From positions 1-14,904 of the forward strand of contig JAEEZP010000208.1 of NCBI GenBank assembly GCA_016291915.1: 14,904 nt of DNA, in the 5' to 3' direction. Of this stretch, positions 1 to 6,324 are shown piece after piece. Position numbers and translations under genes: made by a program. The notes under the pieces were generated by a model. The model was not told the origin of the DNA. It saw only the letters and a program-made list of their open reading frames with translations, and did not search any database. The DNA comes from Prevotella sp. GTDB taxonomy: Bacteria > Bacteroidota > Bacteroidia > Bacteroidales > Bacteroidaceae. How positions within the stretch are numbered: the stretch's first letter is position 1; every line of letters begins with the position of its first letter.

Positions 1-1
1 C

Positions 2-226
2 GACAAGTGGCGCCAGATGATTGCCGACGAGAAACCTGCCTGGCCACAGTACGTGATGAACGATGCGGAGAGCGAGAAATTCTCTGCCGACTTCAACATC
101 CAGTTCATTCCCCGTTTCATCATCATCAATGCCGATGGAACGATCCAGGATGCGGATGCCCCTCGGCCCTCTGACAAGAATATTATCCAAACACTTGATG
201 AGATCATCAAGAAGAACGCTTTTTAA
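2..226 (+). CDS. Thioredoxin-like (TlpA/DUF4369-type) protein, C-terminal fragment
   Basis: This is the 3' end of a gene that enters from the left edge; the frame is open from base 2 and stops at 226. The visible residues look like the last third of a TlpA-type thioredoxin fold: an FxxQFIPRFIIIN segment carrying the cis-proline loop that packs against the active-site CxxC in this fold, then a DGTI turn and a C-terminal amphipathic helix (IIQTLDEIIKK). The CxxC itself lies outside the window. Proteins of this kind are periplasmic thiol-disulfide oxidoreductases in Bacteroidota. The gene is followed after 24 bp by a second protein of the same fold, so the two are probably co-transcribed relatives. 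The fold call is fairly sure; the substrate is unknown. Confidence 0.75.
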   Translation, partial: DKWRQMIADEKPAWPQYVMNDAESEKFSADFNIQFIPRFIIINADGTIQDADAPRPSDKNIIQTLDEIIKKNAF

Positions 227-250
227 ATCAACTTATTATCATTTTCTTTC

Positions 251-1444
251 ATGAAGAAACAACTATTCATTCTGGCGGCAGCACTCATGACAGCTGCCGC
301 TTCTTATGCACAACAGTTTACTGTTAAGGCATCTATTCCTGGCATACCTGCTGGGTGTGAGGTGAGATTGCTGGCAAAAGCAGGTAATAATAAAGAACTT
401 GCCAAGGGCCTTACTACCGATGGCGGTTTTGAGCTACAAGGTACTATCGACAAACCAACGCTGGTAGGTCTTCGTATCAATGATAAACCTCAGTATGGTG
501 TGGATGAGAGGCCACAGGATCGGGGCGCATCGTTCATCCTTACAGAAGGCACTACTACCATCCAGGCGGAAGATATCTCTCTGGTGCCCCGTAACTATGA
601 GTTGGGCGATACGCCACTCAAGAAGGAGCGTCATGTCAGGATTGTGGGAGGTCCGGCCCAACAGCATTACCAGGAGTGGCGTGACTATATCCTGGATGCT
701 GAACTCGCGGCGTGGCATGCCGACCATGTCTTATGGAAAGCGCAGTTTGGTGGTGAAAGGGTCAATGATACTCCGAAGGGCCTCGATGAGATGAGAGCTG
801 CTGGACAGGCAACACAAGAGGTTGTGAATGTGCTCACGCAGGCGTTTGTCAAGGCGCATCCCGACTATGCCATCAGTCTTTTCCTGCAACAGCAACAGAT
901 GGAGAATATGTTTGTCTTTACCCATGAGGAGTTGGACGAGATGCTCACTATGTTTAAGAACAATGAGGATCAGAAGGGGTACGCCGCCTTTGCAGAACAG
1001 GTGGAGCAGTTGCGAAAGTACACCAAGGGAACACCCTATACCGATCTCCAACTGGAGATGCCGGATGGCAAACAGGTACAACTGTCACAGTATGTCAAGA
1101 AGGGTACGATCACCTTCGTCGACTTCTGGGCCTCCTGGTGTGGGCCCTGCCGTGCCGCCATTCCCAGTGTGAAGAAGATGCATGAGGCCCTGGGTGACAA
1201 GGTGAATATCCTCAGTCTGTCACTGGATACGAGCAAGGATGCCTGGAAGAAGGCTATGGACGAGGAGCAGATGTCATGGACACAACTGTTGGTGCCCAAG
1301 GAATCCACTAAGGTCATGAGCAATGCCTATCAGGTGAGAGGCATCCCGTATCTGATGATCATCGATCAAGAGGGTCGCGTGATGATGACAACGCACAACG
1401 CGGAGTCTGCACATGCTATGATCAAAAGGCTAATCGCCGAATGA
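251..1444 (+). CDS. DUF4369 / TlpA-family periplasmic thiol-disulfide oxidoreductase
   Basis: A 397-residue secreted thioredoxin-like protein. Residues 1-20 form a Sec signal peptide (two lysines, a hydrophobic stretch, then SYA before Gln21; there is no lipobox). Residues about 23-125 resemble the DUF4369 beta-rich domain that often precedes thioredoxin domains in Bacteroidota; 130-260 is a charged, mostly helical linker. The C-terminal part is a TlpA/AhpC-TSA-like thioredoxin domain with FVDFWASWCGPC, the redox cysteines being Cys297 and Cys300, and the cis-proline loop VRGIPYLMIID near the end. Such proteins reduce or exchange disulfides in the periplasm; the partner cannot be read from sequence. 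It lies 24 bp after another thioredoxin-fold gene, suggesting an operon, and is followed by a hairpin at 1481-1509. Confidence 0.9.
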   Translation: MKKQLFILAAALMTAAASYAQQFTVKASIPGIPAGCEVRLLAKAGNNKELAKGLTTDGGFELQGTIDKPTLVGLRINDKPQYGVDERPQDRGASFILTEGTTTIQAEDISLVPRNYELGDTPLKKERHVRIVGGPAQQHYQEWRDYILDAELAAWHADHVLWKAQFGGERVNDTPKGLDEMRAAGQATQEVVNVLTQAFVKAHPDYAISLFLQQQQMENMFVFTHEELDEMLTMFKNNEDQKGYAAFAEQVEQLRKYTKGTPYTDLQLEMPDGKQVQLSQYVKKGTITFVDFWASWCGPCRAAIPSVKKMHEALGDKVNILSLSLDTSKDAWKKAMDEEQMSWTQLLVPKESTKVMSNAYQVRGIPYLMIIDQEGRVMMTTHNAESAHAMIKRLIAE

Positions 1445-1480
1445 CGGAATACGAAAAACGAGCTGACTTAATCATCATTG

Positions 1481-1509
1481 CTATGAGTCCGGAGCCTCCG
1501 GACTCATAG
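1481..1509. repeat. Perfect 13-bp inverted repeat (hairpin) after the TlpA gene
   Basis: Arms 1481-1493 (CTATGAGTCCGGA) and 1497-1509 (TCCGGACTCATAG) are exact reverse complements around a 3-base loop. The hairpin starts 37 bp after the stop codon at 1444. No U-tract follows, so it is not a textbook intrinsic terminator, though it may protect the 3' end or slow polymerase. The right arm is also the start of the first unit of the 22-bp tandem array, so the left arm is in effect an inverted copy of that unit's ACTCATAG core. Confidence 0.85.
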
Positions 1510-1655
1510 TCCAATGCCTCAGGACTCCCCGTCCGGAGTATTCGGACTCATAGTTTTAATACATAATACTCATAGTTTTAGTACATAGGACTCCCAGTTT
1601 TAGTACTTAAAACTCCCAGTTTTATGTATCAGGACTCCCAGTTTTAGTACATAAT
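1502..1655. repeat. Seven tandem units of exactly 22 bp
   Basis: Units start at 1502, 1524, 1546, 1568, 1590, 1612 and 1634, with a partial unit (ACTC) at 1656. Every unit begins ACTC and the period is exactly 22 bp with no indels. Most have the form ACT-N3-AGT followed by a TTTAGTACATAAT-like tail; N3 is CAT in units 1, 3 and 4 and CCC in units 5-7. Unit 2 and the second half of unit 1 are the most diverged and GC-richer. Because 22 is not a multiple of three and the units hold stop codons, the array is not coding. The variants look shuffled along the array. Function unknown. Confidence 0.9.
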
Positions 1656-1784
1656 ACTCTCTTCGGTAATAACTATGGAAACAGTATTTCTTTATCATTG
1701 TGGACAAGAATGGGGCGTGTTTCTTTGGATTGACTGTTATGTCGGATGTTGTCCATACGACTTAAAGAGAAACACCTGAAAATA

Positions 1785-1816
1785 TTTCCAGTCTGTGAAT
1801 TTGCTGCTTATCTTTG
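1785..1816 (+). promoter_or_regulatory. Bacteroides-type promoter for the small-ORF unit
   Basis: TATCTTTG at 1809-1816 is an exact match to the TAnnTTTG -7 element. A weak upstream match TTTC (1785-1788) sits 20 bp before it, in place of TTTG. Transcription would start near 1823, about 40 bases before the first small ORF at 1864. The -7 match is strong; the -33 element is poor. Confidence 0.6.
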
Positions 1817-1863
1817 CAATGTCAAAAGAAAAAAATAAGTTAAACCATTAAATATTTACGATT

Positions 1864-1959
1864 ATGAAGAAGATTTTTAATTCACAGAAGAGCGCTGCTT
1901 ATAGTTTGAACAGTTATTTGTTTTTGTCAATGTGCACAGGCATGGTACCTCGTCCATAA
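1864..1959 (+). CDS. Small ORF 1: 31-residue peptide with FLSMCTGMVP tail
   Basis: A 31-codon ORF (ATG 1864, TAA 1957-1959) that begins MKKIFNSQKSA and ends FLSMCTGMVPRP. It is proposed as a gene because a second 31-codon ORF 204 bp downstream has the same leader, start, length and C-terminal motif. The 27 bp covering the leader and first codons (1842-1868) are identical to 2046-2072, and the 32 bp encoding the tail (1919-1950) differ from the second copy at one base. A good -7 promoter element lies about 50 bp upstream. There is no Shine-Dalgarno, as is usual in this phylum. The peptide has a basic start, a polar middle and a short hydrophobic end with one cysteine (Cys24); it is not a clear signal peptide or membrane helix. 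I recognise no family. It could be a secreted or modified peptide precursor, a leader peptide, or coding-like sequence within a dispersed repeat. Confidence 0.5.
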   Translation: MKKIFNSQKSAAYSLNSYLFLSMCTGMVPRP

Positions 1960-1997
1960 ATGATAAATATAACAACCATCGATCAGGAAACGAGGTA
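1946..1997. repeat. 8-bp inverted repeat between the small ORFs
   Basis: TACCTCGT (1946-1953) and ACGAGGTA (1990-1997) are exact reverse complements separated by 36 bases. The left arm lies in the last codons of small ORF 1, so a hairpin in the mRNA would cover its stop codon. The second small ORF has no matching arm. Chance occurrence is possible at this length. Confidence 0.4.
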
Positions 1998-2067
1998 AGA
2001 GTTTCTGGCCGTCGACAGATAAAACTATTAAAACAAAGAAAATACAAACCATTAAATATTTACGATT

Positions 2068-2163
2068 ATGAAAAAGAATTTTGAAACACAGAATAAAGCT
2101 AATAAGTTAAGTGGTCATATGTTTTTGTCAATGTGCACAGGCATGATACCTACTTCTTACTAA
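2068..2163 (+). CDS. Small ORF 2: 31-residue paralogue with FLSMCTGMIP tail
   Basis: A 31-codon ORF (ATG 2068, TAA 2161-2163), paralogous to the one at 1864. It begins MKKNFETQNKA and ends FLSMCTGMIPTSY. Shared with copy 1 are the 20-odd-bp leader, MKKxF at the start with a Gln at position 8, and the block FLSMCTGM[V/I]P; the middles differ. The offset between copies is 204 bp at the start codon but 201 bp at the tail, a net in-frame single-codon difference, which is what selection on a protein would leave. The single cysteine is Cys23. It has no promoter of its own that I can see, so it is probably read from the promoter at 1785-1816 together with copy 1, the unit ending at the terminator at 2373-2406. 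Function unknown. Confidence 0.5.
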   Translation: MKKNFETQNKANKLSGHMFLSMCTGMIPTSY

Positions 2164-2164
2164 G

Positions 2165-2353
2165 CTGGATAATGAAGAGCGTGAGGCTTACAGTGTGGTG
2201 AGTTCACAAAAAAAGTTTAATCAATAAAGTGCCGAAGATATGATAGCTAATATAATAAGTGGTAACAGGAACTGGTTTTCCTTGGACACCAAGAGTGTGG
2301 AAGTATTTGATGATATAACATCTTTCCATCAAAGAAAATTCATGATAAAATAA
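2165..2353 (+). pseudogene. Degenerate ORF between small ORF 2 and the terminator
   Basis: One frame is open from 2165 to 2353 apart from a single TAA at 2225. Before the stop it reads LDNEEREAYSVVSSQKKFNQ; after it a 37-codon stretch can start at ATG 2240 (MIANIISGNRNWF and on to the stop at 2351). The composition is protein-like, which suggests either the remnant of a gene or a short 37-residue ORF. I cannot match it to a family. It lies inside the transcription unit of the two small ORFs, just before its terminator. Low confidence. Confidence 0.25.
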
Positions 2354-2372
2354 AGTATATAAACGATAATTC

Positions 2373-2406
2373 AAAACAGGTGACACTGCTGTGTCCCTGT
2401 TTTTTT
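2373..2406 (+). terminator. Intrinsic terminator of the small-ORF unit
   Basis: AAAACAGG (2373-2380) pairs with CCTGTTTT (2396-2403), and inside it GACAC (2382-2386) pairs with GTGTC (2391-2395) around loop TGCT, with one bulged T. A run of T continues to 2406. This is a clear rho-independent terminator on the plus strand and closes the unit that begins near 1823. Confidence 0.85.
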
Positions 2407-2440
2407 ATGCAAAAACGAAACTACTTTATGAATAATTTGT

Positions 2441-2448
2441 TATATTTG
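2441..2448 (+). promoter_or_regulatory. -7 element for the AraC-type regulator
   Basis: TATATTTG matches TAnnTTTG and lies 42 bp before the ATG at 2491. No convincing -33 TTTG stands 19-21 bp upstream, so this is a half match only. Confidence 0.45.
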
Positions 2449-2490
2449 CAATCAAATTGATACGTATAATCTTAAACTGATTGCTAAAAT

Positions 2491-3063
2491 ATGACTAAAC
2501 AGGAATATGAAGAGCGTATAGCGCAACTGGAAGATCAGGTGGAAGAACTCCGGTTGACACATCTCGATCTTGTCAACCGTAATATGCAACTGGCACAGCA
2601 GGTGGATGCTTATTATGATGTGCGTCGCCGTATCCAGATGTTGAAAGAACTGGTAATACGCCATAAGGAGTTGCTACGCCATGCAGACTTACGTGATGAT
2701 GATGAACTGATGGCTATCATCGAGACAAAACTTGAAGAAAGTCTGGCATATCAGAATCCGGAACTCGGACTGAAAGAAGTGGCAGAGTTGGTGGGAACAA
2801 CACAGACACGTATCGTGGAGTTGTTCCGCAGATCGCCTGTTCACAAGACCGTCGATGACTACCTCGATTATCTTCGACTGCTCCGTTCGATGTACTACCT
2901 GCAGGAGAAACCGATGTGGGGCGTTGCTGCCTGTGCACAAGAAGCGGGATTCTCCGTCATCCGTACTTTCAACCGAAAGTTCCAGGATGCTATCGGCATG
3001 ACACCTCATGAATTCCGTATGTTGTTAGCCGATGGCAGAAACAATATGGAGCGCGGCGTATAA
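2491..3063 (+). CDS. Coiled-coil AraC-type DNA-binding regulator
   Basis: A 190-residue cytoplasmic regulator. Residues 4-60 are heptad-rich and strongly helical (LEDQV, LDLV, QLAQQV), consistent with a coiled-coil dimerisation segment in place of the usual sugar-binding or receiver domain. Residues about 85-180 form an AraC/XylS DNA-binding domain: a first helix-turn-helix around 92-113 (GLKEVAELVGTTQTRIVELF) and the second at 143-176 with the signature GFSVIRTFNRKF then GMTPHEFR. In Bacteroidota this domain is usually fused to histidine-kinase or sensor modules; here it stands with only a coiled coil, so the signal it responds to is not evident. It could act as a partner of another protein or on the adjacent small-ORF unit (inference from position only). 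The next gene is convergent, 13 bp away. Confidence 0.85.
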   Translation: MTKQEYEERIAQLEDQVEELRLTHLDLVNRNMQLAQQVDAYYDVRRRIQMLKELVIRHKELLRHADLRDDDELMAIIETKLEESLAYQNPELGLKEVAELVGTTQTRIVELFRRSPVHKTVDDYLDYLRLLRSMYYLQEKPMWGVAACAQEAGFSVIRTFNRKFQDAIGMTPHEFRMLLADGRNNMERGV

Positions 3064-3076
3064 TTCTTAGAAAGAT

Positions 3077-3502
3077 TTATTCATCCTCCTCATCCCAGTC
3101 GTCATCGAAGCCGAACATGACAGGTTCTGTGAAGGCTTCCATGGCGCGGCGGTCTTTCTTGGTGGGGCGGCCGGTGCCTCGGGCACGATCGATAAAACCG
3201 CTGATACGACTCATCTCCAAGAGCTCGTATTGTTTGGGATCAGTGACATTCTCGTAAATCTCTGGCACGAGCTTGGCACCCACACGCTGCTCAATACATT
3301 TCAATACCTTGAAAGAGTAGGTGACAGGGGGCTTTTTCACATCCACCACCTCACCGACTTTCAAGGGCCTGCTGGGCTTCACATTTACACCATTGATAGT
3401 GACGCGCCCGTTCTTGCAAGCATCCGCTGCGATGGTACGTGTCTTGAAGATACGTGCTGCCCACAGCCACTTGTCTATTCTTGCCTGATTGATGTCTGCC
3501 AT
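3077..3502 (-). CDS. hslR: S4-domain RNA-binding protein, Hsp15/HslR-like
   Basis: A 141-residue protein with an N-terminal S4 domain (residues about 8-60: RIDKWLWAARIFKTRT, then CKNGRVTINGVNVKPSRPLKVGEVV), the arrangement of heat-shock protein 15. The family binds structured RNA; Hsp15 of E. coli binds free 50S subunits carrying stalled nascent chains and helps recycle them. The tail is very acidic (FDDDWDEEDE). Length is close to the 133 residues of E. coli Hsp15. The gene starts 8 bp after the pth stop codon, so it is probably co-transcribed with rplY and pth; a stalled-ribosome factor beside peptidyl-tRNA hydrolase and L25 is a coherent ribosome-rescue grouping. The family call is good; equivalence to HslR is likely but not proven. 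Confidence 0.85.
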   Translation of the reverse strand: MADINQARIDKWLWAARIFKTRTIAADACKNGRVTINGVNVKPSRPLKVGEVVDVKKPPVTYSFKVLKCIEQRVGAKLVPEIYENVTDPKQYELLEMSRISGFIDRARGTGRPTKKDRRAMEAFTEPVMFGFDDDWDEEDE

Positions 3503-3510
3503 AATCCTGT

Positions 3511-4110
3511 TTATTCTTCCGGCTTCTGAGGTTGCTTCTTGGCAACACCCCGCTTGTTATACTGGTTCATGGTGATGTCGATGCCTGCCAGTACAAAACT
3601 CTTGATAATCTCCACCGCAGTATCGATGGCCGGCTGTAATATCTCTTTCTCTTCTTCAGAGAAATTTCCTAACACCCAGTCGACCTGGTGTCCCTGACCG
3701 AAGGTGTTGCCGATGCCCATCCTCAACCGCGGATACTGGGTGCCTATCAGCTGCTGGATATGTCCTAAGCCATTGTGTCCACCGTTACTGCCATTACCCT
3801 TCAGGCGGAAAGTACCTAACGGCAATGCCAGTTCATCCACGATGACAAGCAGATGCTGCTGGTCGATATTCTCTTTCTGCAGCCAGTAACGCACAGCATT
3901 GCCACTGAGGTTCATGAAGGTGGTGGGCTTCAGCAAAAACAGTTTTCTTCCTTTCAGCGAAGTCTCAGCAACGTACCCGTAACGCTTGTCTTCAAAAACA
4001 GTATTGGACGCCTTTGCAAAAGCGTCCAATACCATATATCCTGTGTTGTGACGGTTACCGGCGTATTGGGCACCGGGATTACCTAAACCAACAATCAGAT
4101 ATTTTTCCAT
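3511..4110 (-). CDS. pth: Peptidyl-tRNA hydrolase
   Basis: Cleaves the ester bond of peptidyl-tRNAs that drop off ribosomes, recycling tRNA. The 199 residues from ATG 4110 match the family length (about 190-200). Seen: GLGNPG (8-13), NRHNTGY (19-25), LKPTTFMNLSG (60-70), VDELALPLG (91-99), GSNGGHNGL (107-115) and RLRMGIG. The residues corresponding to the E. coli catalytic and binding set (Asn10, His20, Asn68, Asp93, Asn114) are Asn11, His21, Asn67, Asp92 and Asn113. The frame is open further upstream to 4221, but that part lies inside rplY and lacks family similarity, while IVGLGNPG at the start of the family begins right after Met4110. It lies 40 bp after rplY and 8 bp before the S4 gene. 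Confidence 0.97.
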   Translation of the reverse strand: MEKYLIVGLGNPGAQYAGNRHNTGYMVLDAFAKASNTVFEDKRYGYVAETSLKGRKLFLLKPTTFMNLSGNAVRYWLQKENIDQQHLLVIVDELALPLGTFRLKGNGSNGGHNGLGHIQQLIGTQYPRLRMGIGNTFGQGHQVDWVLGNFSEEEKEILQPAIDTAVEIIKSFVLAGIDITMNQYNKRGVAKKQPQKPEE

Positions 4111-4150
4111 CTGTACCTCTTCCTTTTGGGAAAATAAAGAGCGTAACAGA

Positions 4151-4753
4151 TTACTCAGCTGCCTCAGCATCCTGTGCAGCAGCGTTAGACTTACGGGTAG
4201 CCTTGATGGTGCAAACCACAACCTCCTTGCTGGTAGCCATCTCGAGGTTGTCGAACTTCAGCTCGCCTACCTTGATGCTCTTACCGATGGTCAGGTTGGT
4301 AACGTCGATGTCGAGAACTTCAGGAATGTCAGTGTACTTAGCGGTAACGTTAACCTTACGTACAATAAGACTCAGACGTCCACCGTCGCGAACACCCTGT
4401 GCCAGACCGTTCAGCTTAACAGGAACACCAATGGTGATAGGCTTCTCTTCGCTAATCTCATAGAAGTCAGCGTGCAACAGCTGATCAGATACCGGATGGA
4501 ACTGCAGCTCTTTGATAACAGCCTTGTGCATCTCACCGTCGATGTCGAGGTTAACCACATAAACAGTAGGAGAATAGATAGCCTTGCGGATCTCTGTTGC
4601 AGAAACAGCAAATGCCATAGCCTCTGGCAGACCGTTCTCACCTCTCTTCTCACCATAGAGATTACATGGGATCATACCCTCTTTTCTTAACTCACGTGTA
4701 GCCTTCTTACCGGTCTCGTTTCTTTTCTGACCTTTTACAGCAATTTCTTTCAT
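4151..4753 (-). CDS. rplY: 50S ribosomal protein L25, Ctc (long) form
   Basis: Binds 5S rRNA in the large subunit. The 200-residue length is the two-domain Ctc/TL5 form, not the short 94-residue E. coli form: residues 1-95 are the L25 beta-barrel (GKKATRELRKEGMIPCNLYG, KAVIKELQFHPVSDQLLHAD), residues about 100-185 the TL5 C-terminal domain (PITIGVPVKLNGLAQGVRDGG, then IDVTNLTIGKSIKVGEL), and the end is an Ala/Glu-rich tail. Ctc-type proteins are stress-induced in Bacillus. This gene heads the minus-strand group rplY-pth-S4, an order common in Bacteroidota. Its promoter at 4839-4869 fits the Bacteroides consensus very well. Confidence 0.96.
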   Translation of the reverse strand: MKEIAVKGQKRNETGKKATRELRKEGMIPCNLYGEKRGENGLPEAMAFAVSATEIRKAIYSPTVYVVNLDIDGEMHKAVIKELQFHPVSDQLLHADFYEISEEKPITIGVPVKLNGLAQGVRDGGRLSLIVRKVNVTAKYTDIPEVLDIDVTNLTIGKSIKVGELKFDNLEMATSKEVVVCTIKATRKSNAAAQDAEAAE

Positions 4754-4838
4754 AATAAATGTGTTACTCTAAATTAAGTTATTAAACAAAAATGCTTAAT
4801 TCACCATCACACGAAAATGTGCTTCGGAAAAAGCGGTG

Positions 4839-4869
4839 CAAAATTACAACATTTCTACGAATAAACAAA
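4839..4869 (-). promoter_or_regulatory. Promoter of rplY-pth-S4
   Basis: On the minus strand, TTTG (4869-4866), a 19-bp spacer, then TAATTTTG (4846-4839). This matches the Bacteroides -33/-7 consensus exactly. The leader to the rplY ATG would be about 80 bases. Confidence 0.75.
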
Positions 4870-4938
4870 ATATTTGCAAATGAAAATCTTTATATTACCT
4901 GTTTTTGACATGCGTATCATAAAAATCACTTCTTTTTC

Positions 4939-4969
4939 TTGCAAATCTATTATATTTTCTATAATTTTG
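4939..4969 (+). promoter_or_regulatory. Promoter of the nusB operon
   Basis: TTG (4939-4941), a 20-bp spacer, then TAATTTTG (4962-4969) on the plus strand. It is divergent from the rplY promoter, with about 70 bp between the two -33 elements. The leader to nusB (5013) would be roughly 35-40 bases. Confidence 0.65.
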
Positions 4970-5012
4970 CAAGCGAAATACACATCGATTACTATAAGGA
5001 ACGACAAACGAA

Positions 5013-5972
5013 ATGATAAATAGAGAACTTATAAGGATCAAAATTGTCCAACTTACGTATGCCTACTATCAGAACGGCAGTAAGAATATGGATAATGCTG
5101 AGAAGGAGTTGCTGTTCAGCCTCGCTAAATCATACGATTTATATAACTACCTGCTTTCACTCATCGTTGCTATCACCAAAGAGGCGCGTCACTTTGTCGA
5201 GGTGGGAACGGCGCGTGCCAAACGTGAGGGACTGCCGATACCTTCCGATAAATTTGCCTATAACAAGTTCGCCCTCCAACTGGAAGAGAATAAGATGCTC
5301 AACGAGTTTGAGGAGAGCCAGAAGCAGACGTGGGATAATGATATTGAGTTCGTACGTAAGTTATACCTGTTGATTCAGCAGTCACAGATATATATCGACT
5401 ACATGGAGAGCGACGACGACTCTTATGAGGCCGACCGTGAGTTGTGGAAAAAACTCTACAAGGCCTTTATCATGGAGAACGAAGACCTTGATGCGGTGCT
5501 GGAGGAGAAGAGTCTCTACTGGAATGATGATAAGGATGTGGTGGATACCTTCGTGCTGAAGACCATCAAGCGTTTTGATCAGAAGAACAAATCGAAGCAG
5601 GAACTGTTGCCGGAATATAAAGATCTCGAGGAGAAAGACTTCGCCCGCAAGCTCTTCCGTGCTACAATCCTCAATGCCGACCAGTATCAGCGATATATGA
5701 GCGAGACCAGCCGCAACTGGGATTTTTCCCGCTTGGCGTATATGGATGTTGTGATCATGCAGATTGCCATCGCTGAGATGCTCACCTTCCCATTGATACC
5801 CGTCAACGTAACCATCAATGAGTACGTCAGCCTGGCTCGGTTGTACAGCACTCCCAAGAGTGCCGGGTATATCAACGGTATGCTCGATGCCATCGCCCGT
5901 TATCTGATTCATACAGGTAAGATGATGAAGACGATGCCGGAGCGGACTAGTGAAAAGACAAACAAGGAATAA
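5013..5972 (+). CDS. nusB: Transcription antitermination protein NusB (long Bacteroidota form)
   Basis: NusB with NusE binds boxA RNA and supports processive transcription of rRNA operons. At 319 residues it is more than twice E. coli NusB (139). The NusB fold is in the C-terminal part, about 205-315: FARKLFRATI, then NWDFSRLAYMDVVIMQIAIAE, FPLIPVNVTINEYVSLA, and STPKSAGYINGMLDAI, the last being the most conserved NusB block. Residues 1-200 are an all-helical, charged extension that partly resembles a second NusB-like helical bundle (MINRELIRIKIVQLTYAYYQ at the start mirrors the family's R-x-x-A-x-Q-x-L-Y motif). This long form is usual in the phylum. It is the first gene of a tight operon; yajC follows after 20 bp. 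Confidence 0.93.
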   Translation: MINRELIRIKIVQLTYAYYQNGSKNMDNAEKELLFSLAKSYDLYNYLLSLIVAITKEARHFVEVGTARAKREGLPIPSDKFAYNKFALQLEENKMLNEFEESQKQTWDNDIEFVRKLYLLIQQSQIYIDYMESDDDSYEADRELWKKLYKAFIMENEDLDAVLEEKSLYWNDDKDVVDTFVLKTIKRFDQKNKSKQELLPEYKDLEEKDFARKLFRATILNADQYQRYMSETSRNWDFSRLAYMDVVIMQIAIAEMLTFPLIPVNVTINEYVSLARLYSTPKSAGYINGMLDAIARYLIHTGKMMKTMPERTSEKTNKE

Positions 5973-5992
5973 TCATCAAACATTTATAATAT

Positions 5993-6322
5993 ATGACAAC
6001 AATTATCTTAGCTGCTCAGGCAGGTCAAGGACAAGGCGGCGGCATGAGTTTCCTGATCTTGATGATCGCGATGCTCGCTATCATGTGGTTTTTCATGATT
6101 CGTCCACAACAGAAGAAGCAAAAAGAGATCCGCACATTCCAGAATGCACTGCAGGAAGGTGCCAAGGTGGTTACCGGTGGTGGCATCTATGGTACTGTTA
6201 AGCGTATTGATGCAAATACGAACATCGTAGAGGTGGAGATAGCTCGTGGCGTAGTGATCCGTGTTGACCGCGGATATGTCTTTGCAGATGCTACCTCATC
6301 TGCTCAGGTACAGCCTAAATAA
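5993..6322 (+). CDS. yajC: Preprotein translocase accessory subunit YajC
   Basis: A 109-residue inner-membrane protein that associates with SecDF and the Sec translocon. A Gly/Gln-rich start (QAGQGQGGG) is followed by one transmembrane helix at about 19-36 (FLILMIAMLAIMWFFMI), then the diagnostic RPQQKKQKE motif and the soluble domain with L-x-x-G-x-x-V-x-T-x-G-G-I-x-G and ANTNIVEVEIARGVVIRV. Length and order match the family. It sits 20 bp after nusB and 2 bp before the YbbR gene; the nusB-yajC-YbbR-coaE order recurs in Bacteroidales as far as I know. Confidence 0.96.
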   Translation: MTTIILAAQAGQGQGGGMSFLILMIAMLAIMWFFMIRPQQKKQKEIRTFQNALQEGAKVVTGGGIYGTVKRIDANTNIVEVEIARGVVIRVDRGYVFADATSSAQVQPK

Positions 6323-6324
6323 CT

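Noticed and set aside
1502..1655. CRISPR-like array
   Set aside because: The units are directly adjacent with no spacers, the period is 22 bp and there are no cas genes; it is a simple tandem repeat.
2204..2386. 60-codon minus-strand ORF before the AraC-type gene
   Set aside because: A/T-rich, no family features, and its start region lies in the terminator at 2373-2406 read in the wrong direction.
4111..4221. Longer N-terminus for pth
   Set aside because: The extra 37 residues overlap rplY in another frame and lack similarity to the family; the conserved start IVGLGNPG follows Met4110.
4014..4463. 149-codon plus-strand ORF across pth and rplY
   Set aside because: It is antisense to two clearly recognised genes and its product is low-complexity Ser/Leu/Arg-rich, typical of a shadow frame.
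5382..5912. 176-codon minus-strand ORF inside nusB
   Set aside because: Shadow of NusB, whose plus-strand product has the conserved family blocks.
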